A DNA stretch of 64,000 bases. Source: Protula sp. h YS-2021. Taxonomy: Eukaryota; Annelida; Polychaeta; Sabellida; Serpulidae. Under the pieces are notes generated by a model that searched no databases, was not told the DNA's origin, and saw nothing but the letters and a program-made list of their open reading frames with translations. Positions 32,915 to 43,389 of this stretch are shown piece after piece. A program made the translations under genes and the position numbers. Positions within the stretch are counted from its first letter, which is position 1, and each line of letters opens with the position of its first letter. Location of the stretch: the NCBI GenBank assembly GCA_949752745.1, contig OX457026.1:26970116-27034115 (forward strand), read 5' to 3'.

Positions 32915-34410
32915 TACTGAAGGACAAAAGAAACTTAACATGTAAAAGTGAAATATATTTTTTATTCTAAATTTGTTTTGCTTGAAACTAGTTGTTAGTG
33001 ATCTAAATCTGAGACATAACTTACTGTTTTATTCTAAAACAATGATTATCAAGGTGTTAATGTGGTATACAGCTCTAAGCCATATTGATAGACAGGAGCT
33101 CGTTCTGCTTGAGTTGATTCCTAATTTTTACTATCAGTTGTTTAGAAGAAAGATATTGCAACGTTTCTACGTAAATTTTGATTTGAATATCAAGCGCACA
33201 AAAATCCCTCGACTTTCGCAAAACTGTCGCGACCACGCTATTGGCATGCTAGAAGCTGGTGTACCACTCAACCAAGTGGCACGTCGCTTTGATTGTAGCC
33301 GAATTACAATATACCAGTTGCAACGGCAGTATAATGAAACTGGGTGCACTCGGTACCGACCAAGAAGCGGTCGCCCTCGAGTAATTACGCCAAATCAGGA
33401 TCGCCGGATCCGTTTGATCCAGCTGGGCGATCGGTTTCGCAGTGCTGCAACCACAGCGCGTGAGATCCCATTCACAGCCAACAACCGCATAAGTGCAAAA
33501 ACGGTCATCAGACGTTTTCTTAAACACGGATTACGCGCTCGCAGACCTTACGTCGGCGTCGTATTGAACGCTCGGAGACGTATGCGATGCCGCACGTGGG
33601 CTGATAACCATCATCGTGGAGGGTGGAGATTGCAAAACTGGCGACGTGTGATATTTAGCGATGAGTCACGGTTTCAATTATACCGCGCAGATGGCCGCCA
33701 TCGCGCGTATAGACGGATCGGCGAACGCTTCGCCGCATGCGCAGTCAATCAAGTAGATCGTTTCGGCTGGAAGTCACAGCTTCTGATCATTGATGGTAAT
33801 TTGACTGCAAATGGCTACATTAATACTGTACTCAATACTCAAGTAGTCCCCTACGTGCAGCAGAACGTTGATGCGATATTCATGCACGATAATGCGAGCC
33901 CAAATGCCGCTCAGGCGGCTAGGAATTACCTGGCAGGGAATACTGTCAACATTTTGGATTGGCCACCCTATTCCCCGGACATGAACCTCATAGAACATCT
34001 ATGGCATCATCTGGATAGGAAGGTTCGTGCTCGAAATCCGCCTCCTCAAAATCACGCTCAACTACGCCAGGCTTTGATAAAAGAGGGCACCGGTACCCTC
34101 AGTACCGAATCAACCGACTGATCATGTCGATGCCCCGCCGGATCCGTGCTTTACGCCAACTCAATGGGGGGGGGGGGCACACACGGTATTGAGGACACTT
34201 CAGGTCGTTAAATTCTCCGCACGCCGAAAGTGTGACAGTCGCATCTTTTGTCAGTCTGGATTTTGCAGAAGCTTAGGAGTATTTTTGTGTAAAATTATGT
34301 TAAAGAATCAGTGAATCTTGCATTCTTGTAAGCATGAAAGTAATTGAATAAATAATTTTCTCAAAATAACACATTTCATTTGCATGTTAAGTTTCTTTTC
34401 TCCTTCAGTA
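32915..34410 (+). mobile_element. Tc1/mariner DD34E transposon, nearly intact
   Basis: 1496 bp flanked by TA (32913-32914, 34411-34412). The terminal inverted repeats read TACTGAAGGACAAAAGAAAC at the left, and the right end is its inverse with one mismatch (C/G at position 12); the match extends about 29 bp. One transposase gene is inside. The precise empty site can be read from the uninterrupted left LTR of the host element, which supports the boundaries. A run of 12-13 G near 34165 lies in the 3' part. Confidence 0.95.
33216..34121 (+). pseudogene. Tc1-family transposase with a C-terminal frameshift
   Basis: The open frame runs from 32973. Family similarity begins near LSQNCRDHAIGMLEAG at about 33216, so the first ~80 residues are probably not native. 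The N-terminal paired-type helix-turn-helix is QVARRFDCSRITIYQLQRQY, then the GRPR-like hook SGRPRVIT. The catalytic triad is FSDESRFQL, FMHDNASPN and the Glu of SPDMNLIEHLWHHL; 34 residues separate the last two acids, hence DD34E. Near 34088 the frame appears to lose one base: after ALIKE the expected tail continues in another frame (YRINRLIMSMPRRIRAL) while the current one stops at 34121. All three catalytic residues are kept. It would cut and paste the element at TA sites, but this copy is probably defective. Confidence 0.9.
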
Positions 34411-34570
34411 TACAATAAATGGGGTTTTTCGTGTAACAGATTCCGGTACGGTATCGCCTCGGCTGCATTTTATCGTTTAATAAAAATTAACTACTTTAAA
34501 TTAACTTTTGTTTTACTTATTAATGAAATACCCCACTGTGAGTCAGAACGGTTCATAGAGGTGTACTTCA

Positions 34571-36130
34571 CAAAGATTCCACAGCCTCGAGAATAGGAGT
34601 ACCCCCCACGCACAAAAATTAGGAATGTCACGCTTGAAAAATATCCCCTTCTAAACAAATGAACCCAACCATGAGAACCTCCCCCCTCCCCTCAAATGCG
34701 GATTGTCAAATTTAATAAGGAAAGCCGATATTCAATAATTAAATGAGTACAACCGCAGCAAGAATGCATTTACAGAACGAAAACTCGACACACATCTATA
34801 TTAAGAAATGTATGTACACGGCTCCGGAAAAATCCATATGTTGTGAGAAACGCACAGTAATTAATGCATGGAACTCCTCCCCCTTCTTCCCCCCCCCCCC
34901 CCGGTCTTTTACCGAAATTCGAATCTCGCGCAGACAGCAAACTTGGTCCGTTTCTGTACGACTTAGACGCGAAAGAAACATCCAAATCAAATGTGAGGCG
35001 ATCAGTCCGTGGGGCGAACTTACTCCCTGCACATAATCTAGGGAGTGGTCAGGACTGTCCGAGCAGTGTCTCTTTCACTGAGTACTTTGCATTTAATACA
35101 AAGGCAGGGGTTGTTTCAGAGCTCCAGTCCACGCCCAACACAAAAAGCTGCCCCTCTGCTCTTAAATATATTGTTAAATTGACACTAATTTGCGTTTAGG
35201 TGTGAAATTTGCAAGGATGCCTGGGTCTCCTTGTGACGAGGATAATCTCGGGCTTAGTACTGTACGTTTAGGGTTAGTTTAATAAACATGCAAGTGCCCT
35301 CCCCCCCCCCCCCCTCATAATATTTATGCTGCGCCGCAGAGCGCATGACTTCTTCCTTTGATTATATATTTCTCAAGATCCCTAGCAAAACTACGGTGTG
35401 TATTGAATTTTGTGTGAAGAAATTAACCTGCATTCATTTGAAGAAAATGGTGGTGACCAATCTATCCAAGCGCAGTCTCGATTCGTAGTGATATTTTTCG
35501 TAAGGGGGTCTTTCCGAACTGATCAGTTTGGTTAAAACACTATATCATACTTAGTATATTCAACGTTTTGGGGGGTCGTTTTAAAGTCACTGACACACGT
35601 TGTAATCAGTTGGTATATGAGCACCCCCCCCCCCTCCCCACCCTGTATGATCCTTCCTTGGGTGGTTTTTTGGTTTTTTGTGAAAAGCTTGTGCAGCTGA
35701 ATGTTGCATAAAGAGATTGCACAAGAAAACATGATAGGTAAAGAGCTTTTTCAACATTATTTATCTTGCTCTCGTTTCATTGGCTTGGTTGCTTACCTTG
35801 CTTGTAAATGTCGAGATGAAGTTGCCACTTGCATCACAGGAAGGTAATTCCTTCGGTATATCCATTTCCAGTTGTCTTGTAATTAGGCTTATTCGCATTA
35901 ATGGGGCAATAGTAACACGCTATTAGAACATCGTTTCTGGTCTTGCTTCTTAAAAGGTGCAACGCCGATCAATAACTTACTTCCTGAAAGCACTGTAAAG
36001 CGCTATAAACAACGGAGCACTTGAGGCTGAAGTGCTGGGGCCATAACGTAAAAATTCTATGGTGTTCATTCCATTAGAGCTATCGCTCTGTGGAACTGCA
36101 TAACAAAGAAACTGGTAGAAGGCCCCGGGG
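34571..36130. other. Intergenic with homopolymer C tracts
   Basis: No gene is seen. C runs occur at 34891-34902, 35300-35313 and 35624-35635. The block 35565-35645 (gtcgttttaaagtcactgacac ... gagcaccccc) recurs at about 36385-36465. Confidence 0.5.
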
Positions 36131-36470
36131 ATGGGGGCCACTTGGTATGAAATGTGTTACCATGTGTGTCCCAAAAAAAAAAAAATAATAATAATAATAA
36201 AAACGCCGAAAAAGGGAGTAATTTTGACTCCGGAAGCGATCGGCGAGGAGTGCCAATTTCGTTTAAAAAGAGGGATAATTTTCATTTAGTAGGCCGCTTT
36301 TCCCACAAAAAGGGGGGTTATGTAGGAAATTCACTTTGCGTTGTGTGAAATAAAGGGAGTATTATTAATAAAATCAGCACTCTGCGTTTAGTGGTCGTTT
36401 TAAAAAGTCATGGACACGCATGAAAACCAGCTGGTAAGTGAGTGCCCCCCCCCCCCCGGGTATAAGGCAC
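36130..36470. repeat. Dispersed repeat ending in a poly-C tract
   Basis: Segment 'ccacttggtatgaaatgtg...aagggagtaattttgac...agtgccaatttcgttt' has a diverged second copy at 37540-37700. Its terminal part is shared with 35565-35645. This is a non-coding family with homopolymer G/C ends. Confidence 0.55.
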
Positions 36471-36584
36471 GATCGTATTACCTCCAGTTGCAAGCTTCAT
36501 TTGCAACTGGGTATAAGTTTGTAGTTTTTCTGGAACTTTCAGCCCTTTTTTTAGTTTTGTTTTCTCTTTTTTCCGTTTGGGTGG

Positions 36585-37496
36585 TTTCAAGAAAACTCCT
36601 CCTAGGGTTTTTGACAGAGGGATATGAAATTTGGCACACGTGTAGAGAGTGACGAGGTCTCGGTAAATCCGCGAAATTTTTTTACCTCAAGGGTCAAGGT
36701 CAAATTGAGGTCATAGTTATTATTTCCATAAAATGGTTTCCAGAAAACTCCTCCTAGCGTTTGAGTCAGCGGAGCCTTATATTTGGAACACTTATAGACA
36801 ATAGTCAGGTCTCGGTGAAATCGCAAATAGTTTTGACCTTGACCTCAAAGGTTAAGATCAAAGTGAGGTCAAAATATGTTTTGAAACGCCTATGCATCAC
36901 GAAAAATGGCCAAAAAGTGCTCAAATCCTAGTGTGAATTATAAAACGTACTCAGTAAAGGGTAACCTTCCATACAAAATCATGACCTTGATGATCAAGGT
37001 CAAAGGTCACGTGATCTCGTGTACCGTTGACGATAGGAAGACATATCTCGAAAACAGTTAGAGATAGCGATTTTAAGCTCATTTTCGAACATTTGAACCT
37101 AAACAACGTTACATAAGAGTACTTCGTTGACCTTGACCTTCTCCGTCACGGTCAAGGCCAAAAGCCGGAAGTTGACTATTATTACGAAAACGGTTACAGA
37201 TAGAGCGATTTTGAGCTCATTTTTACCCTTTGGGCTTAAACAATGTTACATTAAAAGGCACCCCGGTTACCTTGACCTTCTGGATCACGGTCAAGGTCGA
37301 AAACCGGAAACTATTATCTCGAAAACGGGTAGAGATAGAGCGATTTTGGATTAATTTTGAACTCGTTGGGCCAAAAAGACGACAACGACAGAGAAGGAAT
37401 GTTGCGTAATTTCAGCTTCTTGGTCATAATTTCATACAAATATTTTCTTTAGTGGTTTCTGGAGTCTTTTCCGCTGTTTAGCGGAATTCCGTCTAG
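36585..37496 (+). mobile_element. Helentron/pearl-like non-autonomous element with TGACCTTGA-rich units
   Basis: Internal units repeat 'aaaactcctcctag', 'ggtctcggt' and 'ctcgaaaac...agagatagcgattttgagctcattt', separated by blocks rich in tgaccttga and its complement. The right end is a perfect stem TTCCGCT/AGCGGAA (37469-37486) followed by ttccgtCTAG, then T. A 3' hairpin plus CTAG before T is the terminus expected of Helitron-type elements. The left boundary is approximate. Confidence 0.6.
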
Positions 37497-37539
37497 TTAC
37501 GAATGTTTTGGTTCATCTCCGACTTCATATGGATTTTAG

Positions 37540-37700
37540 CAAGGGGAAGCACTTGGTGCCATATTTGTTACAATGCATGTCCAAAAACGCAGAGAAAGGG
37601 GGTTAATTGTGAGGCCAGACGCGGTCGCGAAAAGTGCAGTTTCGTTTAAAAAAAGTTGGGGGGGGGGGTAATTTTTTCAGTATTCAGTACTCCGCGTTTC
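37540..37700. repeat. Second copy of the repeat at 36130-36470
   Basis: 'cacttggtgccatatttgttacaatgcatgtcc' and 'gggggttaattgtgaggccagacgcggtcg' parallel the first copy. Ends in a G-run at 37660-37669. Confidence 0.55.
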
Positions 37701-37819
37701 CAACAAAAATGTATACAATGTATACGAAACCAAATACAGATGACGATAAAAAAACAGATTCTATAGAGAGCGCTTTAAAACCTTTTGAAAATACCTGTAC
37801 GTAACGTATCTTTTAAAAA

Positions 37820-38343
37820 CTAGAACCTCACTTCGCTAGCGAAATGTTAAACACTTGACAAAAATTAAAACGCAAAAATACTTCCTTCAATGGGTTATTT
37901 CTTGAATAATATATTGCAAACAACACAGCTTGAATATGTCTTATAAGCCGAGTAGTGTTTGGTTTCTGTTGACTTAAGGTTTTATTGACTGATCTAGCAT
38001 ACGCCGTGTTAGCTATTTACGCAGTGAGAGCTCGCACAAAGCGCACTGTGCAACTGTGTGTGATGTGGGTTAAATGCTACGCATTTACTTGCCAAAAATG
38101 CACTCTTTTCACATGGCGTTTTAACAAAGAAAACGAAATCAAAGACGAAAATAAAAAGTGACATGCACATGTTCAGATCAAGCTCTTCATAAGTCCAAAG
38201 TTTCATGGTCGTAGGGCCCATAGTGTCAGAGGAGAAGAAGACACAAAAAATCGGAAAAAGTGTCAAGAAGAAAAAAAAAAGGACGAATTTTGCTCGCACA
38301 AATTCATATAACTCTTGCAAGCCAAAGGCTTGTCAAGTGTTAA
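37820..38343 (-). mobile_element. Helentron-type non-autonomous element (HINE-like)
   Basis: On the minus strand it starts TTAACACTTGACAAGCC and ends with the hairpin TTCGCTAGCGAA, then gtgaggttCTAG, followed by T. An inverted copy of the 5' tip (TGTCAAGTGTTTAA) sits just before the hairpin rather than at the end, the asymmetric inverted-repeat layout described for Helentron-associated elements. It is flanked by T on both sides. No coding capacity. Two more copies lie at 52273-53321. Confidence 0.72.
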
Positions 38344-39720
38344 ATATACATTGCGTGGACTAATGAATGAAAATTAATCATGTTCCTACAATAATCAAAA
38401 CTAGACAAGTGCCGTTGGAGCACGTATTGCCTGCCTAAACCATTACATTCTGAGACATATCTATATATATATATTTTAAAGATGTAAGTCAAAGCATTTT
38501 ATCCCATCGACGAATATTCACAATATATCAAGCAATAGATTAAAATGCAAATAAATCTCAACGAAACTATATCCAAACTACATAGAAATCTGCCATATAA
38601 CTTAACATTATACAAGGAAGCCCTCTTACATAGGCATTATACAAGGCCTCTTTGAAATTGGCTGAAGTGTTTTTATCAGAAAGTTGGCTATGTGAGACAA
38701 GGAAGGAAAATTCCTCACCTATCAACAATTTGTAGATAAATATACCATAAAGGTAGATTTTGTAACCTTTCAAGGCGTAGTGCAATCTACGAAGAGGGTT
38801 ATAAAAAATATTACACTGAAAACAGGAGTTGAAAAACCAAACTTTTTGGTCAATAACATATTTAAAACAATTGACGGTAAACCATAAATATTACGAAGGT
38901 AAAAAGCAAACAATTTGCGATGCTTTTCACCTTTATAAAGAGCAGCCGTGCAACAGCTATGTTAAAGTGGCATACATCGCACCAAATAAGTAATAAAGTT
39001 TTCTACAGGAGTATCCCACTTGCAAAAAAAAAAAGAAAAGTGCGACAGAAACTAAACTAATTTCGTTCCGGTTTAAACTGGTGCATAACATTGTTAGTTG
39101 TGGAGAAAATCTCTTCCGGTGGAAAATAAAAAATTCCGCAGACAGTGAATACTGCCAAACTGGTGTGAAAGATACGTTAGTGCACGCCCTAATTGATTGT
39201 GGGTATACACAAAAGTGGGTGGGGATATATTTTTAATTTTGGATATTTCTGACAAATTACAGCATACCTTTATTATAAAAGACTTTTTGGGGGTAGAAGA
39301 TCTGGCTCTAAATCTTATCATTCTGGTAATAAAATTTGAGATAATTTCCCGTAGGGGCAGAAAAGAAAATGTAGTTCCTTCAGTTGTAGCTCGAAAAGTT
39401 TACCAACGTGTGCTTACTGAAAAAAGCGTTTCGAAGCAAATGGTCACCGTATAATCCTGTAGTGAAAAAAGCCTTGTTTATGAAAAGTCAAAACTAACAT
39501 GAAATAGTAAACTCCAATTGGCCGCAACCATTCTCCTGTTACGAGCAACCAAAAATTTTGTGTATTGTGTGTGGGTACTGTGTGCATATGCGTGGGTGTG
39601 GGAGTGAGTGTGTGTGTATGCAAATAAAAAAAATTGGAATAAATAAAATAAAAATAGAAGTATAAACAAACAAACAAACAAAAAAAAAGAGAAAGTTTGC
39701 TATGTATTGACATACATATA
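38344..39720. other. Intergenic, nothing recognised
   Basis: No supported gene. A GT/CA-rich stretch occurs at about 39560-39625 and AAAC repeats at 39667-39682. Confidence 0.5.
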
Positions 39721-39724
39721 TGCT

Positions 39725-40360
39725 TCACATTGATCAAAGCAAAATCCCAGAACAAGTTCAGTCTACAAAACCTAAGAATTACTCTAACTATGCGTTCTTG
39801 GCCTATGTTCGGGCCTCTCACGGACCGACGGATAGACATACGTCAGCCCCAAGGGTAGGTACACAACCAGGTTCCATCAGTTTTGGATCCATGCAGATTT
39901 CGGGTTGGTCGAAGCAAAACCCTAGGACAAGCTCAGTCTTAAAATCTATAAATTAAGCTAACTATACGTTTTAGCCTATGTTCGGACCTCTTTCACGAAC
40001 TGACGGACAGACAGACGCCGGCCCCAAGAGGAGATGCAAACAAGGTCCCATAAGCTTTCAGGCCATATAGGTTTTAGGTTGTTCGAAGCAAAACCGTAGG
40101 ACAAGTCCAGTCTACAAAATTATAATTAAGCTAACTTTGCGTTTTTGGGCCCATGTTTAGACCCCCCTCACGGACCGAGCGACGCCGACAAAAGGGAGGT
40201 GCACAATTAGGTCCCATAAGCTTTCAATCTATATAGATTTTAGGTTGATCGAAGCAAAGTCTTAGGACATATTCATTCTACAAAAGTTGCAAGGGACACT
40301 GGTTGAAATCGGTCGAGTAGTTATGAAGTTATGCGCTGTTGAAGTTATCGGAGTCTAGAA
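39725..40360. repeat. About 170-bp tandem repeat, 3.5-4 units
   Basis: Anchors 'gatcaaagcaaaatcccag', 'gtcgaagcaaaaccctagg', 'ttcgaagcaaaaccgtagg' and 'atcgaagcaaagtcttagg' fall at about 39730, 39908, 40084 and 40248. Each complete unit includes a 'cacggacYgacgg' segment, so here the GACR motif is inside the repeat unit. Confidence 0.75.
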
Positions 40361-40384
40361 ATGAAAAATGATCAGAATTGTCTA

Positions 40385-41139
40385 AAACGCAAAACTGTGC
40401 AAAAATCTTATTTTCTCCCCGGGGAGGGGGGGGAGGAACTCACCGCCTGGAAGTCTCATGGGAATTCTAGATGGACCGACTAGAAATCTCATGGGACTTC
40501 TAGACGGATTTGCAAGAAGTGTCGTTCCCACACTACTCATGTGCGATCGCAATCGCCTGACCTGTCTGCATAAAATTGCAATTCGTCCCAGAACAACACT
40601 GCGTCTCATCGCGTTTGATTCCACTGACAATATTGTTCACTCCAGATTCGTCGGTTTTGGCGTCTGATGTGTGTTATGAAGTTCCCGCGAACCGGTCCGC
40701 GCGCTCCCAGCCCATGTTATCGTAGTCGACAGTGAACGGTTGGACTGTTAATCCTTGGGATTTGTCTCCCCGGTGTTTCTCGCGCCGTTTGAGATGCTGT
40801 TTTAAACCTGATAAAGTGGCCCTGTTCCGGTGTCGTTACTCTTTCGCGTTCCGGGTCCTGCCAATCGCTGATGGAACCGGTTTTATCGGTTTCTTGGTAT
40901 CGCTGAACCAGTTTTCGTATCATTGGTTGAGAATAATTGAAAAATCCAGAGACCGTGCTGTAATTCTGACCCGCGTCTAACATACCGAGCGTGCGCATGC
41001 ATGCGTCGTATGATAGCATCGCGCAGTAATATTGAAACAGGGATTTCAATTTCTGATTTTCTGTCAATATCGCTTGCTGAACTACATGAAAGTGGTCTGA
41101 TACGCTGTGGAATGAGGCATCAACGCCAGTGCAATGCAT
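40385..41139 (-). pseudogene. Tc1/mariner transposase relic, different lineage from the 33-kb copy
   Basis: On the minus strand the helix-turn-helix region reads RTLGMLDAGQNYSTVSGFFN then PMIRKLVQRYQETDKTGS and ERVTTPEQGHFIRF. Beyond 40717 the frame breaks. Remnants RARRPVRG and a decayed first-Asp block (FWDELQFYADRSGD in place of FSDESRF) are seen down to about 40600. The second Asp and Glu were not found. Truncated and frameshifted. No inverted repeats were identified. Confidence 0.75.
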
Positions 41140-42615
41140 GGCCCATACCCGTACGGATTTTCAGTGAGGCGTGACCTGAATGACCATAACCTTTTTATTG
41201 AGTACTGCATACAATTTTGGATTAGCACATGTAACAAGGAAAAAAAATCGGCCTCAACATGTTTCCCAGTTGAGGCAAAACAACATCAAAAATTTTACCT
41301 GAGACTAGTAGGACATTAACTTAGAGATGGCACCTGTTATATGCAGAATTTATAAGGCCTTTATTTCTACATACCTGCATATAAAACTAAAAACGGATTC
41401 CAGCAAATGGAATTAGATGAACTGCCTTTGATGTTTTTTTTTTTTTTTGGTTTAAAGGAGTTGAATTTTTGGCCACCCTCCACTTATTTAGAATCTAGCT
41501 TTGATTGCGATGGTATGTTCCAAATAGCACACGTTACTGTGTAATCATAATGCATTCTTGTCTGTCTGTTTTTTTTTGTTTTTTTTTTTGTAAACATTGT
41601 ACTTCTTCGCTTTTATTTTTGGACCACTGTAAAGCGATTTCCAAGAAACATGGGCGACAGACATTTGGACAAGCAACATTTCGGCCAGAAATGAAAAGTG
41701 TAAGATATGAGTCAATATTTTTTAAAACGTCTTATTTTTAAAAGTGCTGTTATAATAATGGATATACAAACGATGTTACGTGTAGCATACCATTTTTAAC
41801 AAAAAGTAAATTTTAGCTTGCCCAAATTGAGAAATATATGGTATTACAGCACCACTGGCAGTTAGTCCTGTGCGTAGATTTCACTTTAGGCAGAACATGT
41901 TATTCCATTGACAGAAGAAATCCAGACATACAGACGAACGGCATTTAGTAGAGCGACATCTAGCTACAACTGACCTCTACATTTAGTCGAAATTTATAAT
42001 TGTGGATATTTTCATAGATTCGTCAAATTGTGGGTGATGTTTTTGTAGCTGATTAGTCCAATAACAGAAAAAAGGGGGGGGAATGAAAGAATAATTTGTA
42101 ATTGTAGTGATTTCTTTTCATATTTATTGAAAAGTTGTTCAGCAGTTAAGTCATCAGTCACGCTGGTACCTCTCGAAAGAATTATTTCAGTTACGTAGTT
42201 TCAGACCTCGATTTCATTTGACAGATACAATATCAGGACGCCGAAGTTGTAAAAGTACTTCACTGATCGTCTCAGAAGTAGATATGAAGAAGCCACAAAA
42301 TTGCAATTATCGTCGAATTGCCATTGCTGAAATTACCTTGAGAAGTGGTAGAAAACAAAAGTATAATCGGATAAATCGGACCAGTTCTTCCGGAGAACAG
42401 ACCGAGTGGGACGTTATAATGTTCATAGATGAATGTTAGTGAGCAGGAACAAGCGGCAATGCGTACCACCTACAACAGCACCGAGCAGTTGCTATTACTT
42501 GTCCCGCATCGTTTGGAACATTTACAGGAAAATTTTAGATGTCGTTTCAAGGTGACACCCACCACCCCTTCCCAGGACGCTGTGTAACGTAATGTCTAGG
42601 CAAAACACGAAGGCC
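41140..42615. other. Intergenic, nothing recognised
   Basis: No supported gene. T-runs at 41436-41448 and 41571-41590. Confidence 0.5.
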
Positions 42616-42629
42616 TGCGGCACTGGACA

Positions 42630-42853
42630 CCCAAAAAAAAAAAATAAAAAAAAAATACCCACAGTAAAGCGAGAAACAACAGTAGCGGTTATCGATTTCA
42701 TAAACAGTCTTCAACTCCTTTGTGCCAATCATCTTGTTTCTATACACTACGTTTAAGCCACATAATTATAACTTTAAAACAGCCGTGGGACATTTATGAG
42801 TCGTCGTCAAAGTCTTGTGACAACAAGAAATTAGCTGCTAGTTCTTCATTTCA
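42630..42853 (-). pseudogene. Partial duplicate of the RAD23 3' end
   Basis: This stretch repeats 44668-44893 with about a dozen differences: the last ~18 RAD23 codons plus roughly 165 bp of 3' untranslated region. The coding end reads [18 protein letters not shown], compared with ...SQDSDDYS in the gene. It is flanked on both sides by TGCGGCACTGGACA (42616-42629, 42854-42867), a 14-bp direct repeat. The homopolymer beside it is A on the plus strand, the wrong orientation for an mRNA poly(A) tail, so ordinary retroposition is not supported. It contains no splice site or start codon and cannot make a protein by itself. Confidence 0.9.
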
Positions 42854-42867
42854 TGCGGCACTGGACA

Positions 42868-43389
42868 GTGGAAGGCATTGCCAGGGTCATGACATGACTC
42901 GTGGAGCAACTTCCTGCAGTATTCCTTTATTCTTGGTCAAAATCTCTAAAGAAAAAACTGTAGCTCTTGAGAAGTGTGTAATGTTTTTATTCAAAAAAAA
43001 AAAAAAAAATCAGGAGACACGACTTGTACATTTGTTTAACTTTATTATACTAAAAGCATTTTATGCGGATTCATTCAGTTTGGATTACCAGATGTCCACA
43101 GTAAACCATACAGCGTCTCCAGTCACACAATTGACAACATGCGCCAACTACTACAGACCTCATACAAGACTACACATTTGTCCAGACCCGCCTACAAGGA
43201 TGTTTATACCGAAGGAGGCACGCAGTCACGTAGAGGAAATAGGAACTTTCACTAAATCTACTTCTCTTTTTTTCACATTTCTACAAATGTTTGCACTTAA
43301 CATTCTTCCCCCCCCCCCTACACTATCCTCCCCAAACAAGAGCTCCAGAACTAAAAAATACAAGGCTACTGTCTGTAAAAAGCGGCATT
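42868..43389. other. Intergenic, nothing recognised
   Basis: A plus-strand frame of 223 codons runs from 42720 to 43391, but it starts antisense to the RAD23 duplicate, includes a poly-Lys and a poly-Pro stretch from homopolymers, and has no recognisable domain; it is not called a gene. Confidence 0.5.

Larger units (their letters stand above)
24144..34570 (+). mobile_element. Ty3/Gypsy LTR retrotransposon, old and decayed, with a Tc1 insertion in its right LTR
   Basis: Left LTR 24144-24731 and right LTR 32483-34570 align along their length once the Tc1 element (32915-34410) is removed. Both begin TGTTGT and end ACTTCA. A purine tract aaagtgggggaga sits directly before the right LTR. Coding remains run plus-strand in the Ty3/Gypsy order: protease, RT, RNase H, integrase, all broken by stops and frameshifts. 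The flanking 5-mers (ttaaa and caaag) do not match, so the target duplication is lost or mutated. The LTRs differ by many substitutions and small indels, indicating an older insertion than the element at 4969-8586. Confidence 0.92.
32483..34570 (+). repeat. Right LTR, interrupted
   Basis: LTR sequence 32483-32914 and 34411-34570 is contiguous with the left LTR when the Tc1 element is excised, leaving one TA. Confidence 0.9.

Noticed and set aside
34743..35199. Overlapping ORFs on both strands near 34.8-35.2 kb
   Set aside because: They run through a poly-C tract (Pro or Gly strings) and show no domain.
42630..42853. Processed (mRNA-derived) RAD23 pseudogene
   Set aside because: The adjacent A-run has the wrong orientation for a poly(A) tail of a minus-strand transcript and the genomic A-rich sequence at 44671-44689 already explains it.
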